Part shown: positions 1-5,567 of the stretch, piece after piece
Layout of the letters: the number at the start of each line of letters is the position of its first letter
How positions within the stretch are numbered: position 1 is the stretch's first letter
NCBI GenBank assembly: GCA_017614275.1
Contig: JAGACE010000172.1
Coordinates: forward strand, 1-6,919
Length of the DNA: 6,919 nucleotides
Reading direction: 5' to 3'
Origin: Clostridia bacterium
GTDB taxonomy: Bacteria > Bacillota > Clostridia > Oscillospirales > Acutalibacteraceae
Notes under the pieces: generated by a model
What the model was told of the DNA's origin: nothing
Databases searched by the model: none
Seen by the model: only the letters and a program-made list of their open reading frames with translations
Position numbers and translations under genes: made by a program

Positions 1-21
1 CACAGTCGTCACCTCCTGATA
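1..21 (-). repeat. Left arm of a perfect 21-bp inverted repeat, with outward-facing RBS and GTG
   Basis: This is the exact reverse complement of bases 159-179. Read on the minus strand it contains AGGAGG (bases 17-12), then eight bases, then GTG at 3-1. That is the same initiation signal the rightward gene uses at 177. A second gene may therefore start here and run leftward out of the window, but none of its coding sequence is visible, so it is not called as a CDS. The repeat ends sharply on the inner side: bases 22 and 23 do not pair with 158 and 157. On the outer side it reaches the window edge, so its full length is unknown. Confidence 0.85.
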
Positions 22-158
22 ATCGTTTCGTTGTTAGGCAGCGCGAAAAGCTCCGTCCCGGAGCCTGCCATCCCGAACCGCGCGCCTCGCTGCAAGCAGC
101 TCCCAGGCTGCCCCCAGGCTCCGATCCGGACTTTTGCTCAGGTGACAGACACACTTGA
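22..158. other. GC-rich, hairpin-dense spacer between the inverted repeat arms
   Basis: I see no coding region and no convincing sigma-A promoter in either direction. Several self-complementary elements are visible. GCTCCG/CGGAGC at 50-55 and 59-64 has a 3-base loop. CTGC/GCAG at 90-93 and 96-99 has a 2-base loop. GCAGC/GCTGC lies at 96-100 and 107-111. A longer-range pairing joins CGGAGCCTG (59-67) to CAGGCTCCG (115-123). Several are mutually exclusive, as expected of a structured leader or recombination spacer, though GC-rich DNA also produces such pairings by chance. It does not match any riboswitch class I can recognise. Confidence 0.5.
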
Positions 159-179
159 TATCAGGAGGTGACGACTGTG
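159..179 (+). repeat. Right arm of the 21-bp inverted repeat, carrying RBS and GTG of the polymerase gene
   Basis: This is the exact reverse complement of bases 1-21. It includes the AGGAGG ribosome binding site at 163-168 and the GTG start at 177-179, so the repeat covers the whole translation initiation region of the following gene. Whether it extends into the coding sequence cannot be decided, because the mate of base 180 would lie before base 1. Confidence 0.85.
163..168 (+). promoter_or_regulatory. AGGAGG ribosome binding site that fixes the GTG start at 177
   Basis: A full-consensus Shine-Dalgarno sequence lies eight bases before GTG at 177. A GTG at 168 in the same frame overlaps the last base of this site and could not use it, so 177 is the better start. 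Confidence 0.85.
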
Positions 180-1454
180 GCACAGCTTGAGACAAGGTCC
201 CGCCGGGAAGCGCTGGCGGAGCCCCTGTTCTTCTTTGCCTATCTGGTGTTCATGGTCGCCACGGTCCTTCAGACGACCATGTATACGGAGATCCGGGTGG
301 CGCCGCAGGTGTTCATCGCCATGCGGTATCTGGCCTTCGCGGTGGCGGCGGTCAAGGTGCTGCTCGACCTCTACGGGGACCTGACCCGGGTGGACGGGCA
401 GCGGGAGAAACTGCTGGACTGGTTCTCCGTCGTGGCAAAATATCTGGGGATGTCGGCGCTGGTGGTCGCGGTCTGTGTGACCGCGGACGAGCGCTCTCTG
501 GCGTTCCTGCTGGTCCTGCTGCTGGCGGCGCGGGGCGTCAAAACGGACAAACTGTTCCGGGTGACCCTGTGGCTGCAGATCTTCCTGGCGGTGTTCGTCT
601 TCCTGTCGGCGGCGAGCGGCGTCATCGCGGACCTCGTGTTCGAACGGGGCGGCGTGTTCAATCGCCACGCGCTGGGCTACTGGTTCCCGAGCTACATCAT
701 GTCCTACTATTTCTTCGTCCTGCTCCTGCTGTTCTGGACGAGGAAAGCACCGCTGCACTGGCGCACGGTGGCCCTGCTGGAGGGCTTCAACCTCCTGCTG
801 TACCTGCTGACGGACGCCCGCCTCGGGCTGCTCGTGAACACGGCGCTCATCTCCGTGGAATTCTTCCGGAGCGTGGAGCGCATCCGCGTGCCGCTGCACC
901 GGTTCGTGGACCGGATCCTCGGGGCCCGGGGCCTCGGGACGGTCCTCCGCTGGGGCTGGGCCCTGCTGCCGGAACTGCTCTGCGCGTTCCTGGTCCTGCT
1001 CATGAAGTTCCCGACCTCGAAGCTGGCCGTCTACACGGACTACTTCCTGTCGAACCGCATCTATTACGCCATCCGGGGCATCCAGAAGTACGGCATCCAC
1101 CTGCTCGGCAACCCCATCGAATGGGTGGGGTACGGCGCGCGGACCGACATGACCGCGGTGGAGAAGACCTACAACTTCGTGGACTGCTCCTACCCGTATG
1201 TCCTGCTGAACTTCGGCGTCCTGATCTTCGTCGGCCTGCTGTTCTGCCTGTTCTGGGTCAGCGTCCGGCTGGGCCGCAAGGGCGATCTGTACCGGTCGTT
1301 CCTGTTCGGCATCATCTTCGTCTACTGCTTCGTGGAGCCGCGGCTGCTGGAAGTGCACATGAACACCTTCCTGTTCCTGACCGTGCCGCTCCTGACCCGG
1401 CCGCCGTACCTGCGGCTCTGGCAGAAACAACGACAAAAGGAAAAGACCTCCTGA
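177..1454 (+). CDS. Polytopic membrane protein, Wzy-like polysaccharide polymerase
   Basis: A 425-residue integral membrane protein, probably joining oligosaccharide repeat units into a surface polysaccharide on the outer face of the membrane. Roughly ten hydrophobic segments are visible, for example near residues 17-35, 47-65, 90-104, 108-118, 130-150, 171-187, 200-212, 262-276, 338-362 and 375-387. Features typical of Wzy/O-antigen-ligase-like proteins are RHALGYWFPS (163-172), TDARLGLL (212-219), and an outer loop with NRIYYAIRGIQKYG (293-306) followed by HLLGN and VDCSYPYVLLNFG (335-347). The Arg residues in these loops are the usual catalytic or binding candidates. Other glycan genes would be expected upstream, beyond the window; none is visible. 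The gene starts inside an inverted repeat and has its own terminator. The family assignment is by motif recall, and O-antigen ligase or an unrelated transporter remain possible. Confidence 0.6.
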   Translation: MAQLETRSRREALAEPLFFFAYLVFMVATVLQTTMYTEIRVAPQVFIAMRYLAFAVAAVKVLLDLYGDLTRVDGQREKLLDWFSVVAKYLGMSALVVAVCVTADERSLAFLLVLLLAARGVKTDKLFRVTLWLQIFLAVFVFLSAASGVIADLVFERGGVFNRHALGYWFPSYIMSYYFFVLLLLFWTRKAPLHWRTVALLEGFNLLLYLLTDARLGLLVNTALISVEFFRSVERIRVPLHRFVDRILGARGLGTVLRWGWALLPELLCAFLVLLMKFPTSKLAVYTDYFLSNRIYYAIRGIQKYGIHLLGNPIEWVGYGARTDMTAVEKTYNFVDCSYPYVLLNFGVLIFVGLLFCLFWVSVRLGRKGDLYRSFLFGIIFVYCFVEPRLLEVHMNTFLFLTVPLLTRPPYLRLWQKQRQKEKTS

Positions 1455-1470
1455 AGGGGGTCTTTTTTTT
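1441..1470 (+). terminator. Intrinsic terminator overlapping the polymerase stop codon
   Basis: AAAAGACCTCC (1441-1451) pairs with GGGGGTCTTTT (1456-1466) in an 11-bp stem with one T-G wobble. The loop is TGAA, and the run of eight T is at 1463-1470. The TGA stop (1452-1454) is in the loop, so the last codons of the gene form the 5' arm. Confidence 0.92.
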
Positions 1471-1492
1471 GGAAAGAAAAGCGATTTGTCTC

Positions 1493-1521
1493 TTGACAGG
1501 GAAGAAATAGGTAGGTATAAT
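1493..1521 (+). promoter_or_regulatory. Consensus sigma-A promoter of the metal efflux operon
   Basis: TTGACA (1493-1498) and TATAAT (1516-1521) both match the housekeeping consensus in all six positions, with the optimal 17-bp spacer. Transcription should start near 1527-1529, immediately before or within the operator. A promoter this strong is typical of genes held off by a repressor. Confidence 0.93.
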
Positions 1522-1529
1522 GAAAGCAC

Positions 1530-1555
1530 AACATATGAACAGTTGCTCATATGTT
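1530..1555. promoter_or_regulatory. ArsR/SmtB-type 12-2-12 operator
   Basis: The half-sites AACATATGAACA (1530-1541) and TGCTCATATGTT (1544-1555) flank the two bases GT and are inverted copies matching at 11 of 12 positions; the outer nine are perfect. The core TGAACAGTTGCTCA closely resembles the TGAACA-N2-type operators known for SmtB/ZiaR/CadC-family repressors. The site begins nine bases after the -10 box and so covers the expected transcription start, where a bound repressor would block initiation. The obvious ligand is the ArsR-family protein encoded at 3742-4035. Confidence 0.88.
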
Positions 1556-1608
1556 CGGACGTATCAACCTGAGATCGGGACACGAGCTCCCTGGAAAAGA
1601 GTGTATTT

Positions 1609-1824
1609 ATGAAAACTTACAAGATCTTCGTCGACTGCGCCAACTGTGCCAACAAAATGGAAGAAGCCGTCAAAAAGACCGACGGCATCGCGGACGCCAA
1701 TGTCAACTTCATGGCCCTCAAAATGAACGTGGAGTTCGAAGAAGGGGTCGACGAGAAGAAAGTCATGAAGCAGGCGCTGAAGAACGCCCGCAAAGTGGAC
1801 GACGACATCGAGATCGATTTCTGA
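1609..1824 (+). CDS. Free-standing heavy-metal-associated (HMA) domain protein
   Basis: This 71-residue protein is a single HMA (ferredoxin-like beta-alpha-beta) domain and little else. It begins KTYKIFVDCANCANKMEE, with metal-binding Cys10 and Cys13 in a DCANCA motif like those in the N-terminal domains of CadA/ZntA zinc and cadmium pumps, rather than the GMTCxxC form of copper chaperones. The remainder fits the second half of the fold, and the end is acidic (VDDDIEIDF, 63-71), which could provide extra divalent-ion ligands. It is the first gene of the operon; its ribosome binding site is weak (GGAAAAGA at 1593-1600). The next gene, a P-type ATPase without an HMA domain, starts 5 bp after its stop. 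It is inferred to be the detached regulatory or delivery domain of that pump, acting in the cytosol. A general metallochaperone role is possible. Confidence 0.9.
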   Translation: MKTYKIFVDCANCANKMEEAVKKTDGIADANVNFMALKMNVEFEEGVDEKKVMKQALKNARKVDDDIEIDF

Positions 1825-1829
1825 ACACC

Positions 1830-3710
1830 ATGAGAAGAAAACAGAAAAAGGCCCTGGCGCGGATCATCATTGCGGCGGCACTGATGCTCGTGCTCGGGCT
1901 GCTCTCACATTTTACAAACATCAACGAATACGTCCTGTTTGCCCTCTACATGATCCCGTATCTGGTGGTGGGCTATGACGTTTTGTGGAAGGCGATCAAA
2001 GGCATCGGCCGCGGCCAGGTCTTTGACGAGAACTTCCTGATGGCTATCGCCACCGTCGGCGCCATCATCCTGCAGGAGTACACCGAGGGCGTGGCCGTCA
2101 TGCTGTTCTACCAGATCGGCGAGCTGTTCCAGAGCATCGCGGTCGGGAAGAGCCGGCAGAACATCGCCGACCTCATGGACATCCGGCCGGACTACGCGAA
2201 CGTGGAGGCGGAAGACGGCTCCCTGGTCCAGGTGGACCCGGACACCCTCGAACCCGGCTCGGTCATCGTCATCCAGCCCGGGGAGAAGGTGCCCATCGAC
2301 GGCGTCGTCACGGAGGGCACGTCCAGCCTGAACAACAGTGCCCTGACCGGCGAGTCCCTGCCCGTGGACGTGGCTCCGGACAGCTCGGTGAACTCCGGCG
2401 CCATCAACCTGTCCGGCGTGCTGAAGGTGCGGACCACGAAGGCCTTCGGAGAGTCCACGGCCTCCAGGATCCTCGAGCTGGTGGAGAACGCAAGCTCCCG
2501 GAAAGCGAAGTCCGAAAACTTCATCACGAAGTTCGCGAAATACTACACGCCCGCCGTCGTGGCGGCAGCCGTCCTGCTGGCGTTCCTGCCCCCGGTCATC
2601 CGTCTGCTGACGGGCGCGGACGCCCTGTGGTCGCAGTGGATCTACCGCGCGCTGACCTTCCTGGTCATCAGCTGTCCCTGCGCCATCGTGGTCAGCGTGC
2701 CCCTGAGTTTCTTCGGCGGCATCGGCGGCGCGTCCAACGCCGGCATCCTCATCAAGGGCTCCAACTACATGGAGACCCTGGCGAACGTCGACACCGTGGT
2801 GTTCGACAAGACCGGGACGCTCACGAAGGGCAATTTTGAGGTCACCGGAGTGCACCACAGCCCGCTGGAGGAACAGGAACTGCTCCGGCTGGCGGCCCAT
2901 ACGGAGAGCCATTCCTCGCACCCCATTGCCAAGAGTATCCTGAAGGCCTACGGTAAGCCGCTGCAGCCGGAACTCGTCTCGGACGTGGAGGAGATCGGCG
3001 GCCACGGCATCACGGCCCGGGTCGACGGCCATGAGGTGGCCGCCGGCAACGACCGCCTGATGAATCGCCTCGGCATCGACTTCCACGACTGCCACAGCAT
3101 CGGGACCATCGTCCACATGGCGGTGGACGGGCTCTACGCGGGCCACATCGTCATCTCGGACGAGCTGAAAGAGCACTCCAGAGAAGCCATCGCCGGCCTG
3201 AAAGAGGCGGGCATCCGCAAGACCGTCATGCTGACGGGGGACAACGAAGCCACCGCGCAGGGCGTGGCGGCCGAAGTCGGTGTGGACGAAGTCCATGCTG
3301 GACTTCTCCCGGCGGATAAGGTTACAATAGTAGAGCAGCTTCTGGAGAAGACAGCAAAAGGGGAGACCCTGGCTTTCGTGGGCGACGGGATCAACGACGC
3401 CCCGGTCCTGTCCCGGGCCGATCTGGGGATCGCCATGGGCGGTCTCGGCTCTGACGCCGCCATCGAGGCGGCCGATGTCGTCCTCATGGACGACGACCCG
3501 CTGAAGATCCGCAAGGCCGTGCGCATCGCCCGCAAGTGCATGCGCATCGTCAAGACGAACATCACGTTCGCCATCGGCGTCAAACTGCTGTGCCTCGTGC
3601 TCGGCGCGGTCGGCATCGCCAACATGTGGATCGCCATCTTCGCCGACGTCGGGGTCATGATCCTCTGCGTCCTCAACGCCATCCGCTGTCTGTTTGTCAG
3701 GAAGCTTTGA
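1830..3710 (+). CDS. P1B-2 type Zn(II)/Cd(II)/Pb(II) efflux P-type ATPase
   Basis: A 626-residue ATP-driven exporter of soft divalent metals in the cytoplasmic membrane. The motifs are complete and ordered: TGES (173-176) of the actuator domain; the membrane metal site CPC (282-284); DKTGT (326-330) with phosphorylated Asp326; the HP pair (364-365) of the nucleotide domain; MLTGDN (467-472); and VGDGINDAP (517-525). In the last membrane segments Lys585 (NITFAIGVK) and Asp606 in ADVG are the residues that mark the Zn/Cd/Pb subgroup and separate it from copper pumps. The protein begins directly with transmembrane segments after a short basic stretch and has no N-terminal HMA domain; the preceding gene supplies one. 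ATG 1830 lies 5 bp after the HMA stop with only weak Shine-Dalgarno potential, so translational coupling is likely. An in-frame ATG at 1551 would read the HMA gene and leader out of frame and is rejected. Zn over Cd or Pb is inferred from the regulator. Confidence 0.95.
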   Translation: MRRKQKKALARIIIAAALMLVLGLLSHFTNINEYVLFALYMIPYLVVGYDVLWKAIKGIGRGQVFDENFLMAIATVGAIILQEYTEGVAVMLFYQIGELFQSIAVGKSRQNIADLMDIRPDYANVEAEDGSLVQVDPDTLEPGSVIVIQPGEKVPIDGVVTEGTSSLNNSALTGESLPVDVAPDSSVNSGAINLSGVLKVRTTKAFGESTASRILELVENASSRKAKSENFITKFAKYYTPAVVAAAVLLAFLPPVIRLLTGADALWSQWIYRALTFLVISCPCAIVVSVPLSFFGGIGGASNAGILIKGSNYMETLANVDTVVFDKTGTLTKGNFEVTGVHHSPLEEQELLRLAAHTESHSSHPIAKSILKAYGKPLQPELVSDVEEIGGHGITARVDGHEVAAGNDRLMNRLGIDFHDCHSIGTIVHMAVDGLYAGHIVISDELKEHSREAIAGLKEAGIRKTVMLTGDNEATAQGVAAEVGVDEVHAGLLPADKVTIVEQLLEKTAKGETLAFVGDGINDAPVLSRADLGIAMGGLGSDAAIEAADVVLMDDDPLKIRKAVRIARKCMRIVKTNITFAIGVKLLCLVLGAVGIANMWIAIFADVGVMILCVLNAIRCLFVRKL

Positions 3711-3741
3711 ACCCCCTTGGGATTTTGGGAGTAACCATACT

Positions 3742-4035
3742 ATGAACGAACAAACACTGTATCCTCTGGCAGACCTGTTCAAGGTGTTCGGAGACGCCAC
3801 CCGCATCCGCCTTCTCGTGGTCCTTCTGGAACGGGAAGAGCTGTCGGTGTCGGACCTGGCGGACGCCCTGGACATGACCCAGTCCGCCATCTCGCACCAG
3901 CTGCGCACCCTGAAGCAGAACAAACTGGTGAAGGCCCGGCGGGACGGGAAGCAGGTCTACTACTCTCTGGATGACGAACACGTCCGCTCCATCATCGAAG
4001 CGGGCCTGGAACACGTGGAGGAGGGACGCCTGTGA
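3742..4035 (+). CDS. ArsR/SmtB-family metal-responsive repressor with alpha-5 zinc site
   Basis: A 97-residue winged-helix repressor that should release DNA on binding Zn(II) or a similar ion. The recognition region is ELSVSDLADALDMTQSAISH (33-52), continuing QLRTLKQ. The wing is ARRDGKQVYYSL (65-76). The helix alpha-3 position that is ELCVCDL in As/Cd/Pb sensors is ELSVSDL here, so no alpha-3N cysteine site exists. In the last helix Asp78, His80, His91 and Glu94 have exactly the D-x-H...H-x-x-E spacing of the SmtB zinc site (104, 106, 117, 120). There are no cysteines at all. ATG 3742 is chosen because GGGAG (3727-3731) precedes it; an upstream in-frame start at 3694 would overlap the ATPase. 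It is the third gene of the operon whose operator it should bind, hence autoregulation. Co(II) or Ni(II) sensing is less likely but not excluded. Confidence 0.94.
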   Translation: MNEQTLYPLADLFKVFGDATRIRLLVVLLEREELSVSDLADALDMTQSAISHQLRTLKQNKLVKARRDGKQVYYSLDDEHVRSIIEAGLEHVEEGRL

Positions 4036-4832
4036 ATGTGATGTTTTGGTACGGAACGGTCTGCTGGATCTTTGAACTGGCGGTCCTGTTCTGGTTCCTG
4101 TACGAGTGCAGAGACGAGACGACGAAAAAAGGATATATCCTGAAAGGCGCGGCCTCCTCGAACATCCTCATCTACGGGACGGTCCTCACCGCGCTTTACG
4201 CTCACACGAGCCACACCGCACCCTCCCGGGGCGCCATCCTGTTTCTCATCGGTATGCTGTTCGCCTTTCTGGGAGACATGGGGCTGGCCACCATGCAGCG
4301 GAAACACGGCGGCTCCAGCAAGGTGATCTTCAGCAAGATCGCCTCCGAGCGGGTGACCGTGGAGACCCTGACGGCAGGCATCGTCGGCGTCCTCTTCATC
4401 ATCTCGTTCTTTTTCCAGACGATCGCGTTCCTCCGGGGCATCCACGGGGACATCCAGCAGTTCGCCGTCCCGTTCCTCGTGCTGTTCCTTTTGCCGCCGG
4501 TCTTTGGGGCGGTCCTGACGAATATCCTGATGACGCAGTCCAAGATGACGCCGGTGTCCACCAACATCTTCATCATCGGCATCTTTTTCGCCTTGTTGCT
4601 GAGCGCCCTGTTTGCCGCAGCTGCCGTTTATTCCTTCTGGGTGTGGCAGGAGCACCCGAACCATGCCATCTATGTGTTTTCCGGCGCTCTCCTGCTCTTC
4701 CTGTCCGTCGATGTGCTCCTGGCGCGGTATGCCCGGCCGGAGAAAAATGATACCAGAAGCCTGCGGGCGATCAGCCGCACTCTCAATTTCGTGGCCCGTA
4801 TGATGCTGGCAGGCTGTGCCTTCCTGCTGTAA
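4032..4832 (+). CDS. YhhN/TMEM86-like (lysoplasmalogenase-type) membrane protein
   Basis: A 266-residue protein with about eight hydrophobic segments. YhhN/TMEM86 proteins hydrolyse the vinyl-ether bond of lysoplasmalogens. The resemblance lies in ordered motifs: KGAASSNILIYG (38-49), where clostridial relatives have K-x-x-A-S; LIGMLFAFLGDMGLA (72-86), matching the family G-x-x-F-x-x-x-G-D-x-x-L segment with Asp82; and VFSGALLLFLSVDVLLARY (215-233), matching S-D-x-x-L with Asp227. The end NFVARMMLAG (252-261) resembles the final family helix. The two membrane Asp residues are the expected catalytic pair. The protein is longer than the common 200-220 residues, and the usual His after the first Asp helix is not evident (SFFFQTIAF, 125-133). 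GTG 4032 overlaps the repressor stop as GTGA, with GGAGGAGGG at 4017-4025, so the two genes are translationally coupled. Activity is unproven; it could be a non-enzymatic relative. Confidence 0.55.
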   Translation: MNVMFWYGTVCWIFELAVLFWFLYECRDETTKKGYILKGAASSNILIYGTVLTALYAHTSHTAPSRGAILFLIGMLFAFLGDMGLATMQRKHGGSSKVIFSKIASERVTVETLTAGIVGVLFIISFFFQTIAFLRGIHGDIQQFAVPFLVLFLLPPVFGAVLTNILMTQSKMTPVSTNIFIIGIFFALLLSALFAAAAVYSFWVWQEHPNHAIYVFSGALLLFLSVDVLLARYARPEKNDTRSLRAISRTLNFVARMMLAGCAFLL

Positions 4833-4841
4833 GGGGTGCTT

Positions 4842-5453
4842 ATGGATAAAAAGCAATTTGATCCGATCGCCTTCCTGAAGGAGTACTGGCGGGACATCCT
4901 CCGGATCCTCATCGTCATCCTGCTGCTGGGCGTCATCATCGTCAACTACGACACGTTCCGTCATCTGGACGTCGAACAGATGGTCCAGCGCGCGGGCTCT
5001 CCGTGGAGAGGGTTCTGGGTGGTCATGGCGCTGTTCGCCATCAAGTCCATCGTGCTGGTGGTGCCCGCGTCTCTCGTCAACATCGGCGTCGGCGTGGCGT
5101 TCACCCCGGTCATCGGCCTGCTCGTGAACACCTGCGGCGTGGTCGTGGAGCTGACCACCTCCTACTTCATGGGCTTCTTCCTCGGCGGCGAGTTCGTGGA
5201 GAAGCAGCTGCAGAAGATGAAGCGGGGCAGGGAATACCTGGAAGATGACTCCCGCGACAGCGCGGTCGTCATGTTCTTCCTGCGGATCATCCCCATCTTT
5301 TCGGTCAACGCCATCAGCATGTTCTACGGGAGTTCCCACTACAACTACTGGAAGTATCTCGGCATCTCCATGGCCGGCATGATGCCAAGGGTCGTGGTCC
5401 TGTCGCTGTTCGGCAACGCCATCTACGAGTATCTGCCGCGCTTCCTCGGCTGA
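4842..5453 (+). CDS. TVP38/TMEM64 (DedA superfamily, VTT domain) membrane protein
   Basis: A 203-residue integral membrane protein of the VTT/SNARE-associated family, whose bacterial members are linked to lipid flipping, membrane homeostasis and sometimes metal sensitivity. One helix occupies residues 19-35; the VTT core spans about 70-192. Typical elements are VVPASLVNIGVGVAFTPVIG (73-92), the re-entrant helix and Gly-rich GFFLGGEFVEK (111-121), FLRIIPIFSVNAISMFYG (146-163) with the conserved Arg148 and Pro151, and a final ISMAGMMPRVV (175-185) with Gly179 and Pro182. ATG 4842 is preferred over the in-frame GTG at 4836, because AAGGGG (4831-4836) sits five bases before ATG and would overlap GTG. 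It follows the previous stop by 9 bp and ends the operon, with the terminator only 12 bp beyond. The transported or bound molecule is unknown. Confidence 0.85.
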   Translation: MDKKQFDPIAFLKEYWRDILRILIVILLLGVIIVNYDTFRHLDVEQMVQRAGSPWRGFWVVMALFAIKSIVLVVPASLVNIGVGVAFTPVIGLLVNTCGVVVELTTSYFMGFFLGGEFVEKQLQKMKRGREYLEDDSRDSAVVMFFLRIIPIFSVNAISMFYGSSHYNYWKYLGISMAGMMPRVVVLSLFGNAIYEYLPRFLG

Positions 5454-5465
5454 AATAATCGACAA

Positions 5466-5495
5466 AAAAGACCTCCGTTGCGGAGGTCTTTTCGT
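5466..5495. terminator. Strong intrinsic terminator closing the metal operon
   Basis: AAAAGACCTCCG (5466-5477) pairs perfectly with CGGAGGTCTTTT (5481-5492) around the 3-base loop TTG. T runs follow on the plus strand (5489-5492, then a further run at 5499-5504), and A runs precede it at 5464-5469, so it could also work on the minus strand. The outer stem sequence AAAAGACCTCC is the same as in the terminator at 1441. Confidence 0.95.
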
Positions 5496-5513
5496 CTCTT
5501 TTTTGGAGACATA

Positions 5514-5557
5514 TTTACAGTTCTGTCATTGATAAATAATTGTCATTGGGGTAAACT
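5514..5557 (+). promoter_or_regulatory. Candidate promoter region for the dehydrogenase operon
   Basis: The region is markedly AT-rich compared with its surroundings. The best pair I find is TTGATA (5529-5534) and TAAACT (5552-5557) with a 17-bp spacer. An alternative uses TTTACA (5514-5519) with AATAAT (5535-5540), but its 15-bp spacer is short. Neither is consensus, so the exact start is not settled. Confidence 0.4.
5524..5548 (+). repeat. Two direct copies of TGTCATTG, 17 bp apart
   Basis: Identical octamers lie at 5524-5531 and 5541-5548. They overlap the candidate promoter elements, so they could be a tandem activator or repressor site. Eight bases in an AT-rich region may also recur by chance. 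Confidence 0.4.
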
Positions 5558-5567
5558 ATTAATTGGT

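Noticed and set aside
71..90. Possible T-box-like piece (ACCGCG) in the left spacer
   Set aside because: Only a short match; no specifier loop, no conserved T-box sequence and no antiterminator partner.
155..160. TTGATA before the polymerase gene as a -10 or -35 box
   Set aside because: It lies almost next to the RBS and pairs with no partner box at a usual spacing.
569..1510. Overlapping plus-strand frame within the polymerase gene, rich in Pro, Arg and Gly
   Set aside because: Low-complexity shadow frame crossing the terminator at 1441-1470. The hydrophobic frame has the membrane-protein motifs.
138..1583. Long minus-strand open frame opposite the polymerase gene, and similar ones at 1905-3923, 3960-5465 and 5543-6514
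   Set aside because: They are Gln/His/Asp/Arg-rich shadow frames produced by GC-rich codon bias on the plus strand. They cross terminators, promoters and several real genes, and resemble no family.
1577..1591. GGGA/TCCC hairpin in the leader before the HMA gene
   Set aside because: Only four base pairs with a seven-base loop; expected by chance.
1551..1829. N-terminal extension of the ATPase reading frame from ATG 1551
   Set aside because: It would translate the operator half-site, the leader and the HMA gene in a wrong frame. The extension has no membrane or metal-binding character, no RBS, and the family normally starts near 1830 when the HMA domain is absent.
3299..3328. Possible internal promoter with TACAAT at 3323-3328 in the ATPase gene
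   Set aside because: The matching -35 (TGGACT) is weak and the bases are explained by coding sequence. Not enough to call.
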